The position numbers were made by a program, and so were the translations under genes. 64,000 nt of DNA from Nilaparvata lugens. Taxonomy: Eukaryota; Arthropoda; Insecta; Hemiptera; Delphacidae. The stretch spans positions 52,394,970 to 52,458,969 of the forward strand of contig NC_052505.1 in NCBI RefSeq assembly GCF_014356525.2. Direction: 5' to 3'. Below the pieces are notes generated by a model. The model made no database searches and was not told where the DNA came from. It saw only the letters and a list, made by a program, of their open reading frames with translations. This document shows positions 1 to 11,842 of this stretch, piece after piece (the first letter of the stretch is position 1; each line of letters starts with the position of its first letter).

Positions 1-549
1 ATGGATAAGCATCAAGGTTCACTCACATATTCAAATAATATGTTGTTTGCAGAGTAATGTCTTGTACTATTCAGTGGTGAACATATAGCCATGCACATGG
101 CAATGACAAATATCTCGATCATCAAATAGACTCTCTGACTGGATTAGGCTATGTTGAATAGAATGTATAAAACCCTAATAAATACAAAAAAGCATTGAAT
201 TGTTCTTTAATTCATCCGTGGCTTTAGATTTTAAATAGAGAAGGTGGTGAGAAATTGTTTTATTCGCGAGGCGTAAGGTATCTATTACAATGGAACCACC
301 TTGTTTGGATTCGATTAGGTAGCTCCAATTGCTGAACTCGAGGTGACTGGTTTGCTCAATTATCCAGAGCAGACGACTCAACCCAGCATCCAGACTACAG
401 ATAACCCAGATGTGGCCCCATAGACACTTCATGAGAAACTGGATAGTTTGAAAACTTTTCAGTTCAATCAGTAGCTTGCGACACAATATCTTTTGTTGAA
501 TTAATCTGAATCAGGATGGAACCCCTTTAAGTTAGTGAGTTTCACTTCA
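1..549. other. Non-coding stretch, nothing recognised
   Basis: AT-rich sequence. The longest frame (minus, 175-486) has no recognisable domain, compositional bias or splice context. No tRNA, array or repeat was recognised here. Confidence 0.5.
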
Positions 550-609
550 AATTGTCAGCATTGATTGAGAGGGAATCATTGGTGTTATTTATTAGGAATG
601 TTGGCAATT
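550..609 (+). repeat. Short inverted-repeat hairpin, copy 1
   Basis: Arms 550-562 and 597-609 (13 nt each) pair with two G-U type wobbles around a 34-nt loop. A related copy at 60820-60879 has perfectly complementary arms and shares the loop and the downstream stretch around AAGTG..ATCTCACT. A weaker related unit follows at about 655-720. This is probably a small dispersed palindromic repeat. A structured RNA is possible but not shown. Confidence 0.55.
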
Positions 610-1339
610 CAAAGTGAATCTCACTATAGTGTGTGCAGACATTACAGTCGACATTGGTTGAATAGCAAGCATATGCTTTATATCATAAGGGATGCCAACA
701 GTTTGAAGTGTATCTCACTTCAGTTTACTCACTGTTTAGAGCCTTTCTCTCAAGCGAGCGGCTCCTTGTCAACTTGACATCCCTCCCCAAACTTACTGTT
801 GAGAAGTTGAGCGCAAAGTTTTTCATATAAGTTCATTACCGTATAATATTGTTCATGCCCACAAACTATGTCAAGAAACCAATGAAAGGATGCTCCACCT
901 CATATATGGGAGGCCATAATTCAAGTGTGATTTCATAATAAATTAACCGTTAATGTTCTATAGCTAGTGGAAGCAACAGTGTTAGAGACTGTTTGGATGG
1001 TGTATAATATTGGGGCATTGAAGTACATGTACATAAATATGGTTTCTGTAAAACATTCAAAAAACTATAAAATGATAATTCAGAACTCAGATTCTATACA
1101 ATGACATTTTTTTATCTATTAGATCAGACGCATGGTCACTTTCGCTGTTCTGATATTTGAGTATCAAATTCCTGGATCCAAAGTTCCGGTCACCTCTATA
1201 TTATTGCCTAATGATTCAAATTACAGCTTTTCATTAAAGCTTTTTTTTTATTCACAAAATCAAGTATAGAGTCAATCATCTTTTTACCATCTTTAAATCC
1301 ATATCAAGTCTCATTCGTTATAATGTGGTTCATTTTTGC
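610..1339. other. Non-coding stretch, nothing recognised
   Basis: Apart from the second unit related to the 550-609 hairpin (about 655-720), I see no gene or recognisable repeat. The plus frame at 565-777 runs through the repeat and is not credible as a gene. Confidence 0.45.
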
Positions 1340-1640
1340 TTTCCTTGCCCTATTACCATGGGTAAGGCAAGTATTGCTTTCCGAAAAAAATTAAGGTACG
1401 CCAAATTCTTAATTTATATACGTTTCAAGGTCCCCTGAGTCCAAAAAAGTGGTTTTTGGGTGTTGTAAAGATTCAGATTGCCAACCATTCATATGTGGTG
1501 TGGTATTTTTTATATTTATAAGAGCGGTTGCTAAAGTCCCTATTTTGTGAATAAATTCGCAAAACGTTAAGGCCGTCCGGCTCACAAAATTGCTGGGTTC
1601 AAACCGCAGCTCTAGCTCAGTGGTAGATGCATGAATTTTC
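1340..1640 (-). repeat. Terminal part of a dispersed non-coding element
   Basis: Read on the minus strand, this matches the end of the element at 26811-27694. Shared parts include the stretch around ACTTTTTTGGACTCAGG, the run GGACCTTGAAACGTAT, the CGGAAAGCAATACTT segment and the terminal GGGCAAGGAAAG. The plus-strand start TTTCCTTGCCC is the inverted counterpart of that element's other end. It carries no credible coding frame. It is a truncated copy of the same non-autonomous family. Confidence 0.65.
1596..1627 (+). other. tRNA-like promoter boxes in swapped order
   Basis: GGTTCAAACC (1596-1605) matches a tRNA B box and TAGCTCAGTGGTAGA (1613-1627) matches an A box, but B precedes A on the same strand. 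No acceptor stem or cloverleaf can be drawn. It is therefore not a tRNA gene. It may be the junction of a tRNA-derived repeat. Confidence 0.3.
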
Positions 1641-2672
1641 CAAATATAATTAATCACCACAGGGTTCAATGACTGGTGATCATTAATTCTTACCGTTGCT
1701 TCCGTGAAGTTCTTGAAGAATACCAATAAGGAAATCAAAAAGATAGTCGATGACTGATTACCAGTAACCATGTATCCAATCGAGAATAATGAAGACCAAC
1801 TATGTTTTTTTCTAGTTGATCCTTAAAACGCTCGTCATGAATACAGGTATTCACCAATTTATCCTTCTGAAATTCCTTAGAACTTACAATGCCAGTTCTT
1901 GAAGTTCTCTGGATCCTTATATGATATAACTGGAACCTTATTAATAAAATTATCAATATGGTTTTTCTGGCGGACTAGTATGACTATCATCAAAGGATGA
2001 TAAGTACTGAATGCTCTTAATAAGATCAATATTAATTGATTCACTAATTTTATGTGCTGCAGAATATTTTTTCTTGGTACCAAGACAGCTCAAACTGTAT
2101 ATCACGAGATGAATTAGGATATAATAAAAACTTCTATGATTTTGTATGTGGACATAAAACACAAAATATATTCCCATGAAATAATATATATAAAATATTC
2201 TTATATCTATAATTTTCTTTAAATAAGTTCTTTTCTATAAATTGAATGATTATCACAAGGCTTAATAGCATTCACCGTTGTGAGCTTTAAAAATTATAAA
2301 TTTGTATTTAATACTGATACGTGGACTTCAAGTCAATTCAGAATTCTACAACTTAAAACCTGTTCGGTCTGTAGATTTAACATGACATACTTCAATCAAT
2401 GAGCAAATAATAATTAATCATACAATGATCTCAGGATTTTTATGAGTTTGTGCCATGCATGGAAGTAAGCTTCCTACATAAATCAAATAAATTCCTAAAA
2501 CGTTCTTATAGACTATATGATAGCACTCAACACGTCGCGAATTTTTTAAACTTGAATTAATTTATATAGCGCTTTGATCAATTCCCCAATTCTCATTAAA
2601 AGGCATTTAAAAAACGAGCTCGTTTGAACTAAACACTCACAGTAATGATGTTCTTGAAGGTCTTGTAGAGTA
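1641..2672. other. Non-coding AT-rich stretch
   Basis: Several overlapping short frames on the minus strand (1735-2177) have ordinary AT-rich composition, no domain and no splice context. I see nothing else. Confidence 0.45.
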
Positions 2673-2690
2673 AATTATTTCCAATAATTA
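2673..2690 (+). repeat. Target-site duplication, left
   Basis: AATTATTTCCAATAATTA is repeated exactly at 2813-2830, directly on either side of a 122-bp insertion. An 18-bp perfect direct repeat is typical of target-primed (LINE or SINE) insertion. Confidence 0.75.
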
Positions 2691-2812
2691 TTTATTGATC
2701 GAGCAATCAGCTGATTCGTTAGGTATTGATTCAAATAACTATCGATTTATCCTAGATCGATTGATTCATTTTAAAACAAAAACAAACAATTCTAATTGTA
2801 TATTTGTATATG
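2691..2812 (-). mobile_element. Very short LINE or SINE insertion with 18-bp TSD
   Basis: The 122-bp segment is flanked by the 18-bp duplication. Its core (about 2696-2793) is nearly identical to 3776-3873, the presumed 3' end of the LINE at 3774-6810, in the same orientation. On the minus strand it would be the last ~100 nt of that LINE's 3' UTR, preceded by about 20 nt of unrelated filler. It is either an extremely 5'-truncated LINE copy or a SINE sharing the LINE tail. Confidence 0.6.
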
Positions 2813-2830
2813 AATTATTTCCAATAATTA
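2813..2830 (+). repeat. Target-site duplication, right
   Basis: Exact second copy of the 18-bp sequence at 2673-2690. Confidence 0.75.
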
Positions 2831-3773
2831 ATTAAGCAGGTCCTTTTCATCTCTGCTGGGCTCGCGCGTGGTCCAGATTTCTTATAAATTTCTTTCAGTA
2901 TTAAAGATATATTTATGGGAACAGATTACAATTAAGAACTCTTTATCAACACTGAGTTCACAGATAAATAAACATTAATTACAAATATTTTACATTAAAA
3001 AAAGGGATTGGCTTGATGATTTTAGAATTTCATAGGAAGAAAGAACCCTAATTTCCATGTGCGTCCTCACAGATTGGGATCACAGAATAGATACAGAATG
3101 GAAACTTGTAATCAAACGCCTATCTAACCAATGCTTTTTACATGACCCCAATACAAAACACGTCACGTGACCTTGGGAAGTTCCAATCCTGGTCTTCTGA
3201 TTGGCTCGTGGCAGTGAACGAGATCAATTGATCCGGATCATTAAAGTGATCCGAACCTACCATCAATACTATTACAATGCGGTGCTTCCTAACAAGATGG
3301 CGGATTTTAGCGTCAGGGTATAGCCAAGTTCCCCGTACTGTATGTATACTGTGTCGGGATCACAAGCCTAAGAGAAAATGATTTCCAGAAAAATTTCATC
3401 TCTTCCTTGAACGATTTGTAAGCTTCCTTGTGATTGGCTTTCTAATTTTAGTAAGACTCAATACAATTGGTTACTGCAGATTCAGAGTTTCTTCAACTTT
3501 GTTATAGAAAGATGAATAAAAAAGTTTTTATATAAATAAATGGAGTGATTGTCTTAGATTATTCCAATAAATAAATCGTGATATACGATACTATCAAGTA
3601 GTGTACATTTAATTTTTTATATGAGCTTTGTATACTCTTGGTTTTCATACTTTTTTTAGATTGCAATAAATACTCATGCAGCAATAATAGTTGTCCCTAT
3701 TTATTCACATAAACCTTCCCTAGTGTATATAATACATATTTTGTGAGTTAACTTTATAATTCAATTTATACTG
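2831..3773. other. Non-coding stretch
   Basis: No coding signal. The part around 3060-3370 is somewhat less AT-rich and reads like dispersed repeat DNA, but no second copy exists in this window. The rest is AT-rich and featureless. Confidence 0.4.
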
Positions 3774-4026
3774 GTTGATCGAGCAATCAGCTGATTCGTT
3801 AGGTATTGATTCAAATAACTATCGATTCATCCTAGATCGATTGATCCATTTTAAAACAAAAACAAACAATTCTGCCAATTCTGCCAATGGATTCTCATTA
3901 TTTTTGAATTACAATTATGCATGTTTTTTCTTATCGCTTTAGATAATATGATTACTCTTTATTACTAATAACATTCGATTTTACTTGAGTGGTACTTTGA
4001 CTAGGCTATCTTTCAAGTAGTTCAAC

Positions 4027-6255
4027 CTAGTTTAGGTTTGAAAGGAATTCTTGTACACTATAAAAAGCTCTATCAACTAAATATTTTTTAATTTGTTTTT
4101 TGAAAATCTTCAAATCATCATTACTTTTCAAGATTTGAGGTAGCTTGTTATAAAATTTCCTACCAATATAATCTGGTTTTTGTTCAAATAACCTACTATT
4201 GTGACCCATTATATGATAATCTGCTCTGTTTCGCGTATTATACTCATGAACATCTGAATTCTGGATCACACCACTCGTTTTCACATGCATTACAACTTCA
4301 TATACATACAAAGATGGCACAGTTAATAGACCAAGCTTTTTAAATAAAGGCCTACAAGAGTCTAACCTATTCACTTTCTCTATACATCTGAGTGCCTTCT
4401 TTTGAATCTTAAACACCCTGTCCATATTTTGTTGAGATGAATTACCCCATACTAAAATAGCATACCTAATATGAGATAGTATAAGTCCATGGTAAGCAGT
4501 AAACAGTAGTTTTTTATCATTCAGCCTAGCAAGCTGCCGCAGGACAAATACCCCAGATGATATCTTATTACATATCCTCTCAATGTAAGGATGCCATGTT
4601 AATTTCCTGTCCAATAGAATTCCCAAGAATGCTACTTTTTCTTCTTGGTCTGATTCATTTTCCTCTACAAACACATTTATTTCTCTATCCTCTACTGAAT
4701 TATATTTACTTTTGAATTGTAGGAATTGACATTTCTTACTATTTATTGTTAATTGCCTTTGCTTCAAGAATTGGACAATTGACTGTACTCCAGTAAAAGC
4801 ATTTATTTCTAGACTATCTAATAAATAATTGTTAAAGATAAGCGATGTGTCATCAGCAAACAACAGAGCTCTGTGATCTTTTAACTCTTTTGGTAATTGG
4901 TTCACATACAACAGAAACAGTAAGGGACCCAGAATTGAGCCTTGAGGTACTCCAGCCTGGACCTCCAGTTTTTGAGATTTAATTTTTACTATTTCATTCC
5001 CATCCACCTTGGTAAGCTCAACACACTGGTTTCTACCTATGAGATATGATTCAAACCATTTTAGTTCTATACCATTCACACCTACAGTTTTTAGTATTTC
5101 CAATAATATTCTATGGTTCACACAATCAAAAGCTTTGGATAAATCAAGAAATATTGCGGCTGCCTTCTCACCTGAATCTATTATATCTATTAGTCTTTCA
5201 ACAAGGGATACTATTGCAGTCTTAGTAGATTTCCCTTTCTGGAACCCATGCTGTTCATCACATATGAAATTAATTTCTTCCAGGTGCATCAATAGCCTAT
5301 TTAAAACTACTCTTTCAAAAATTTTACTTATTACATTTAGAATACTAATGGGTCTATAATTTTCAACTCTTTCAGAATCACCGCTCTTGAAAATTGGCAA
5401 AATTTTTCCTTGTTTCAGATCATCAGGGAAAATACCCTGCTCTAGTGAAGTATTAAGGAGATGCAATAAAGGGTCCAGTAATTCATTTTCACATTCTTTT
5501 AAAATTTTGCTTGAGACCCCATCCAATCCTACTGTTTTTTTGTTATTCAAATTTTTTATTATTCTTGACAACTCATCTCTTGATAATGGATGAAATTCAA
5601 ATACCTTTTCAATTGGCTCAGCATTTAATGTAGTTGTATTACAAGTATTAGTGTTCAGTGACTTTTGGAGATTATATGCAACCTGTTGATAATACTTATT
5701 AAAAAAGTTACAAATGTCTATACTATCATCCATATAATTTCCATGTTCATCGATTATCCTAGGGACATTAGTAACTGTATCTTTTTGAGCTGCTCTCCTA
5801 TTTCTATTAATTACCTCCCAAACAGCAGAGTTAAAATTGGTACTAGTTGTTAATATTTCAGCTGTTTTCTTACACTTAGCTTTCCTCACTTCTTTTGCAT
5901 AGTTTTTCTTTAGACATTTGTATTTGACTTCACTCGGAACATCCCTCACTAATTTAAATTCCTCATAAGCTTCCCTAACAATATTTCTTTGAGTAAGAAT
6001 ATCTTCAGTTATCCATTCATCTACTTTGTTCAATTTACTTTTTACTTTGACTTTTTTTATTGGACAGCATACACTAATGTGAAATCTTAGAGTATCAATG
6101 AATTGCTTATATTTGTAATTTAGGTTACAACTGTTATAAACACTACTCCAATTTTCTTGAAGCAGTTCCTGCTTCAAACAATTTATATTTCCTAGCTCAT
6201 ATTGCTGAATTTCTTTCACAAAAGTTTTTTTTCTGCTTGGATTCTGGCCCTGCAA
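4027..6255 (-). pseudogene. LINE ORF2 polyprotein, reverse transcriptase part
   Basis: This open frame of 742 codons encodes the linker and reverse transcriptase of a LINE. RT motifs appear in order: LPIFKSGDSERVENYRPISI, DEQHGFQKGKST, FLDLSKAFDCVNH, AGVPQGSILGPLLFLLYVNQ, the catalytic FADDTS (about residues 470-475) and a KVAFLGILLDRKLTW thumb motif. A C-terminal domain follows with HEYNTRNR and YNKLPQILK. The frame opens only because a nonsense codon (TAA, 6295-6297) lies upstream, and its first codon is TTG. The copy at 55743-58213 reads through that point with TCA. RT core and catalytic residues are intact, but the protein would lack its endonuclease, so the copy is dead as an autonomous element. 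Confidence 0.85.
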
Positions 6256-6294
6256 CTTAACATCTAAAATTTGATAGTTATGATCTGATAGATC

Positions 6295-6810
6295 TTAGCT
6301 ACCTAACCTGACATTACAACCTTCTATATTTGTGAGGATATTATCAATAATTGTCTGTGAAGTTCGAGTTACTCTTGTATATTCGTGGACCTTAATTTCT
6401 AAATTATTCATATTAATAATATCTCTAATATCCTCTGTCATTTTATCCTGCCTGGCAAAATCGGTATTGAAATCTCCTACTACTATAACATTTGTGAAAA
6501 GTTGTAATTTCCAAAAGTGTATGGAGCAGCTCACAAAATTTTTGCCAGTCTCCATTTGGTGACCTATAGATACCTAACACTGCTACCTCAAATCGATCAT
6601 CAATTTTTAACCTTAGTCCCGTCACCTCTAAATCCATCTCAACAGAAAATCTCTTAACAAAATCCAGTTCATAAGTTTGGGTATGTTTAGCATTGCTAGT
6701 GAATATACATACACCACCACTTCTATGAGCTATTCTACAAAATTCTGATCTCAGTGAATAGCCTGGAATCCTAACTTGATTTATTTCCTTTATTTTTAAG
6801 CCATGCTCTG
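6295..6810 (-). pseudogene. LINE endonuclease domain remnant (APE-like)
   Basis: The minus-strand frames here encode APE-type endonuclease motifs: VAVLGIYRSPNGDW, VVGDFNTDF and a TRVTRTSQTIIDNIL-like stretch. They correspond directly to 56110-56600 in the second copy. Around 6495-6505 this copy has a 5-nt-shorter junction than copy 2, which shifts the frame. A C-to-A change makes TAA at 6295-6297. The N-terminal catalytic part of the domain is missing through 5' truncation at 6810. Confidence 0.8.
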
Positions 6811-7144
6811 TCTACTGATCCGTATCTGAAAACATGCTCTGTTTTGTCAGATGTGCCTCTGCCTCCGGGGATACTGGATCTGCGGGCCGCTCCTCGCCCC
6901 CCTCGATGTTGATCTCTGCTATCCTCTGGTTCAACAGTGCGTCAGCGGCATTGATTCAAGTGGATGATAGAGGTTGCAGACCTTGTGGATCGAAAACTAT
7001 CGACCCGACACTTCCTGGTTCCCTTTCTCGTGGCATATTGGCATCTACCATGGTGGGGTTTGATGTGCTGGGAGTCGACAAAGTGGGATCTGTACAACCG
7101 CCGTACATATATGAAACTTCGGAGTTTGCGAGAGTGTGGTTCAT
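6811..7144 (-). pseudogene. GC-rich coding-like remnant, unknown
   Basis: On the minus strand a frame starting at 7144 reads through a Pro/Ser/Thr-rich segment. It stops at a TGA near 6957, then continues in the same frame with an acidic segment (AEINIEGGEERPADPVSP) to a TAG just before the LINE boundary. Base composition is clearly richer in G+C than the surroundings. It could be the N-terminal end of a retroelement ORF1 or gag broken by one stop, but no diagnostic domain is visible. Confidence 0.3.
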
Positions 7145-7658
7145 TATGCTAATGTGTCAAATACTAATGAAAAGTGATGAATAATATGCAAAGAGTATTG
7201 AGCAAGGACACAAATGAGGATTCACAGTGAAACAGTTATGTGCAAAGTGTTTGGATAACCATGAACAAGGTATTTATACTTAAGTTTTTTATAATGCTCT
7301 AGCGCTCCAATATTGGATGTTGATTCCTGATCGGCATATATACAAAATATTAATGACTAGATTAGCAGTTTAGGCCCATAAAATAATATAGCTCTCTCTA
7401 AAATATAGTTCCCACAATAATAATAAATTTTTTATAAAATAATTTCTTCTTGTTTAAAGCTATTGATTCCAAAAAGTAATTTGTTACTTTCCTACCTTCC
7501 TCAATACAATTATCATTCTATTATTTATCCACGACAAATTGCAATATGCCTAGACTTGTCTTTAGTTATTATCATCAATATAGGTCTTGACTTAATTTCA
7601 ATAATTATTTAATGAGCTCTGTTCTCATCGTCAGTCCCATGTTGGGTACGACATGTTA
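7145..7658. other. Non-coding AT-rich stretch
   Basis: No gene or recognised repeat. The last ~20 bases (GTTGGGTACGACATG) resemble an LTR-type start next to the repeat that begins at 7659, but no duplicate of them occurs in this window. Confidence 0.35.
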
Positions 7659-9626
7659 TGTCACGTTACTTTTGGTGGAATAATGCTTAGCCTCTTGCTT
7701 GACATCAATCGGTAGAGCATGAGAGTTATTTTAATAATTATAAAATCTGGTCATGGTTTTCCTAGGATATAATCTCACTAAAATCTTCATAGGCTCAGAC
7801 ATGAGCTTTTGCAATAATATAATATTGATAATTTATAAAAATATACATAAATATAACTTATATCCTATAGTATTGAGGAATAAAATGAATAGTACACCTT
7901 AAAAAAATTTGATACATATATTAACAAATATCTCAAAAATAAATCAAAGCAAAAATATATAGAGCGACAAAAAATATATAATAAAACAAGAAACGAAATC
8001 AAATAAAATATCACAGATTAATACTATTTTTGAGTTCTATAGCACGAAACTCTACCATGTGCTTTCACTTCATGATCATATGCATTTATCGGCATGTAGC
8101 TTTGACATCAACTTGCTGTTGCTTGTCGATTTGGATAATCCTATTTATATATATAAACTTCTCAAATCAGAGCATGATAAATCGACAAATCAATAATTAA
8201 ATATATATTAATTTCTATGGTTTCTGATAAATTTCTTTATAATAAATATATTTATCTCAGGGTGCTAGATTCGGCACCTGACGGAAATAGATAGATCAAT
8301 TCATCTAATGAACCAGAGCTACATTATATTATCGCAAATTATATTATGAAATTAATGATCATATGAACATTTGTATTATCAGCTTAGAACTTAGTATTCT
8401 TTTTGATTGGTGTATCTTTTGATATATGAATTGACTCGTTACTATTCAATAAAATATCTCTTATACCATTTTTAAACTTGCGCAAGTATTTTTACCAATT
8501 TCTTAGTTTTTAAAACCTTTTCGACGAGCTAGCTTTCATTTCTTATTTCATTTCGAAGCACTGAGGGCGCCCTATCACTATTTCAAATATTATTCACTCA
8601 CGTGCTGGATTTTCTATGAGCTGCTGATGGCGATCAAAACTCCTGGTGGTCCTGGATTATTGGTGGCCAAAGTCGTCTCTTCCAAGGGATTAAAAATATT
8701 TAAATGACTTTTGCTTTACAATAGCATCACAAAGTCTTATGAGAAAATTAATAATTCGATTTAACTTTAAGTTATTAAAAGGTACAGTAAGATATTGCGC
8801 TCTACAATTTTTGGTGACATCTCATGGTAGTGGTTGGCAGGCAAGTGGGGAAGTTCTCCTTTCTAATTCACAATTCTCATTTCCGACTTGCAAATTTACA
8901 TAAAATTTAAATAATCTGTTCCTCCACCATTCAAAGCTCAAATAGTTCGGGCCGATCTATTAAATTATTACTTATGTTACATCTTTGATAATTTATCTGC
9001 CTTCGGGCCATATCCAAAACATAAACTGGATAACAATAATTCATAAATTCTTATCATTTATAGAAATATATACAAATATATTTGAATCGGCTCACTATTA
9101 CCGCCTATCAATTGCTACCATTTGATTGGTGCATGCAAATTATTATAGTATACATGCGCCTAGAACCTCCTACTTCCTTAATACATTAAATTATTTTTGT
9201 CTGGGTTTTTTAATATGTTTTTTACATGCAAAGTAATTTTCTAGAGATTATAGGTTGTTTCTCATATTGCAACAATTAGCCATGTGGATTTTTTGGTTCC
9301 TCAAGTTGCATACTATTTAGTTACAATAAACTGCTGTCAAGGTGTTTGGCTAGATTCTACGTTATGCGACTCAGTCGATCATTAGGTCGCCGATCAATAG
9401 ATATTTTACGCCTAACCTCAAATTTTCAATATTTTATATAATATTATATAGGTAGCAAATTTATTTTCATTTCTATTCGGCCGTTATAAATTTAGCCATG
9501 ATGCCTGATATTATCTAATCTTTAAACATTATCATCTTTGGCGATTTTAGCCTATTATTCTACTTAGACCTATAAATTTCTTCAAGTAGGAATTTTTATT
9601 TATCCATCCGAATTTCAATTCGTTAC
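7659..9626 (+). repeat. Two-kilobase non-coding dispersed repeat, copy A
   Basis: The sequence is collinear with 40396-42498 over its whole length, with moderate divergence. Anchors include TAGCCTC.TGCTTG.CATC, TCCTATAGTATTGAGGAAT, TTCGAAGCACTGAGGGCGCC, CTTCGGGCCATATCCAAAAC and TCTTTGGCGAT. A third, partial copy lies inverted at 24230-25015. It has no coding frame. The size and lack of coding suggest a solo LTR or a large non-autonomous element. Copy A shows no clear target duplication. Confidence 0.75.
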
Positions 9627-9772
9627 ACGTAATAAATTGTTTATGCTTTTGTACTCCTGAGCGAAGCTCGGTCCCCGATATTATGAACTAATCATCTCTT
9701 CTTTTTCCGAGCTGCAGTCTCGAATTGTAAATTCAAATTAATATAATATTAACTTCAGACAGTCACAGAGTA

Positions 9773-9938
9773 AAGCTGCGTTAACACCAATAGATTCTAT
9801 TGGATTGAACATAACTTATCATCCACATGATGAACATATGTGTTTTTCAAGTGCCGTTCAATCTATAATAATCTGTGAGGATTGAGTTATTAACAAAATG
9901 TTATCAACAATTCTGTTATCTGCGTGTAAACGTAGCTT
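9773..9938. mobile_element. MITE, AAGCTGCG family, 166 bp
   Basis: Starts TA|AAGCTGCGTTAACACC and ends GTGTAAACGTAGCTT|TA: terminal inverted repeats flanked by TA. The interior (GATTGAACATAACTTATCAT, then CACATGATG) is shared with the 51909-52144 element. It encodes nothing. A TA target suggests Tc1/mariner-type mobilisation, by inference only. Confidence 0.75.
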
Positions 9939-11786
9939 TAGATGCCAAGATTTATCATGGCGTTCCGAGTTACGGATAATTATGTCAATGTAAAACTTCA
10001 TTTTCCTCATGTAATCTTTCCCATAAAAATTTTAACAGATTGTTGTTCTACAAGCGTTTCCTCATGTTACAAAATGAAAATCCCAGTGAAAAACAAAAAG
10101 TGCCACTTGATAATTCCCAAATCATCTTTTTGATCGTAGCTCTGATTCAACTGAGCAATAACTTTCTGAACTTACTGAGTTAATAAAATAACATTTAAAA
10201 TAATTATAAGCACAATGGGACTTGGGATTCCATCAATTCAGAATAAATATTATACCGGTATTCATTTTTACAGGATTGAAGTAGTGCAACATTTAGATTA
10301 GCACACCAATGGATTTTATCTGTAAGGAAGTGAGTTCATTACTTTCATATCAAAGTTCTAGTATATTGACGACTATTGCAAAACAATGTCTGGTAGCCCT
10401 GGTAATGTAATGTAATGAAATGTGATGAAATGTAATGAAATGTGATCGTATGGTTGATTGGAATTTTCCAACCAGCCCGATCAGATTTCTTAGTTGGGCC
10501 ATTGGCAAACATTTTAAAAAGCCCTGATATTATAACAATGACTCTATTCCTAGTAGATAGCATTTCTAGTAGATGGCTGAATATTCTCGTTACCACATTG
10601 CAAAGGATGTTCAGTGAGGTCTACTGTTATCTGGACTACTAGAGTATTGTAACTCCTAATGTCAGATTGAGTAAGAGCTTGAAATTTATTCCTATTTAGT
10701 GTACTCCATGTTCAATATTCTGCCACTATCTTATATTAGAAGAAACTTGCCTCTGAATAAATTGAAAAACGCACTAAATCCAATTCCGAATGAAAATGCT
10801 TATTATTCCGTGAATTAATTTTCAAATTGTTGAAAATGTGATATTCAGTTCTGTTTTATGTTTCAACAATAAACGTTTATGTTTTTTTTTCAATGTATGA
10901 CTTAATTTATTCAATTGTACTGGGTGATGATAAGTATGACTTGATAAGACTGATTTGATGAATGATTACACTATATTCATAAGATGACTACTAAGATGAT
11001 ATGAATTGAAGTGCTCATTATTTATTGTATAACATACTATAAGCTGAATTCTTCAGACAAGGCCTAATCGCCTAATCTACAATCAAATTGTTTGTATTTA
11101 TCGGTCAATATATTTCTTATTCCTAGACGAAGAAAGGGGTTTCAATTTTTGTAGAATAAGCACGTAATTCAAAACTGTATGTTTTTCAAAAAATGTGATT
11201 TCAAATTCAAATTTCGTTTATCACACACATATATAAGAGAATTTAGAATTAATGAGAAAGCGGCCCGGAATAAGGTTTATGATTTTTGTTCTTCTGTATT
11301 TATACTAAGTGACGTATTTATCAGTGATGGCTCTTAAACTGTAGGCTTATTATTAAATAACAAGTTTAGAGCACCAGGAAAATGGGATTTACATTTTATC
11401 ATAATAAATATTCAAAATTACGTTTCCAATCCACAATTATTGTCTTATTGTCATGTCCTTAAAGTTACTGAAAACCATATCGGTTGGGACTAATCAAGGT
11501 TTATTTAGGGTGGTTTTAATTATTAGTTTATGTGTTGCAAATAGTTCACCTAGATCTAGATGACTATTGAAACATTATTGATCTAACTAAAGCATGATAT
11601 TAGCGTCAAAGACAGAAATTTGCGTTTTAATTCATTATCATGTGTGAGAGAGAGGAGAGAGTGAGCCCGAAGGAAAGGGTATGTGTGAGAGAATGATGTG
11701 GTTGAGTGGGAGTGAGAGAGTTCGATATATTATATGCTATATATGGTGGGTGAGGAATAATAGTGTGTCCCTTATGCTACACTCAC

Positions 11787-11789
<3 letters not shown>
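9939..11789. other. Non-coding stretch with simple repeats
   Basis: No credible gene. It holds a short TGTAA/TGAAA microsatellite (10403-10445) and a purine-rich GAGA patch (11643-11720). The frames at 9942-10133 and 10345-10642 have no domain and overlap the microsatellite or sit in AT-rich DNA. Confidence 0.4.
10403..10445 (+). repeat. Pentanucleotide-like microsatellite
   Basis: Alternating AATGTAATG and AAATGTGATG units, about eight imperfect copies. Confidence 0.6.

Positions 11790-11839
<50 letters not shown>
11790..11839. repeat. (AT)n microsatellite
   Basis: About 24 AT units with a single interruption near the middle. Confidence 0.85.

Positions 11840-11842
<3 letters not shown>

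Larger units (their letters stand above)
3774..6810 (-). mobile_element. 5'-truncated non-LTR retrotransposon (LINE), copy 1
   Basis: The element contains most of ORF2 (endonuclease remnant, reverse transcriptase, C-terminal domain) and a 3' UTR. Its 3' limit is inferred from the region shared with the 2691-2812 insertion. The 5' limit is where similarity to the copy at 55743-58213 stops, inside the endonuclease domain at CAGAGCATGG (6801-6810). The 3' UTR holds a 9-bp tandem motif (ATTGGCAGA-like, about 3872-3892). Overall it looks like a jockey-superfamily or CR1-like element: APE-type endonuclease plus RT with FADD. No clear target-site duplication was found. Confidence 0.85.

Noticed and set aside
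5009..5853. Plus-strand open frames opposite LINE copy 1
   Set aside because: Antisense shadows of the reverse transcriptase frame. The equivalents recur antisense to copy 2.
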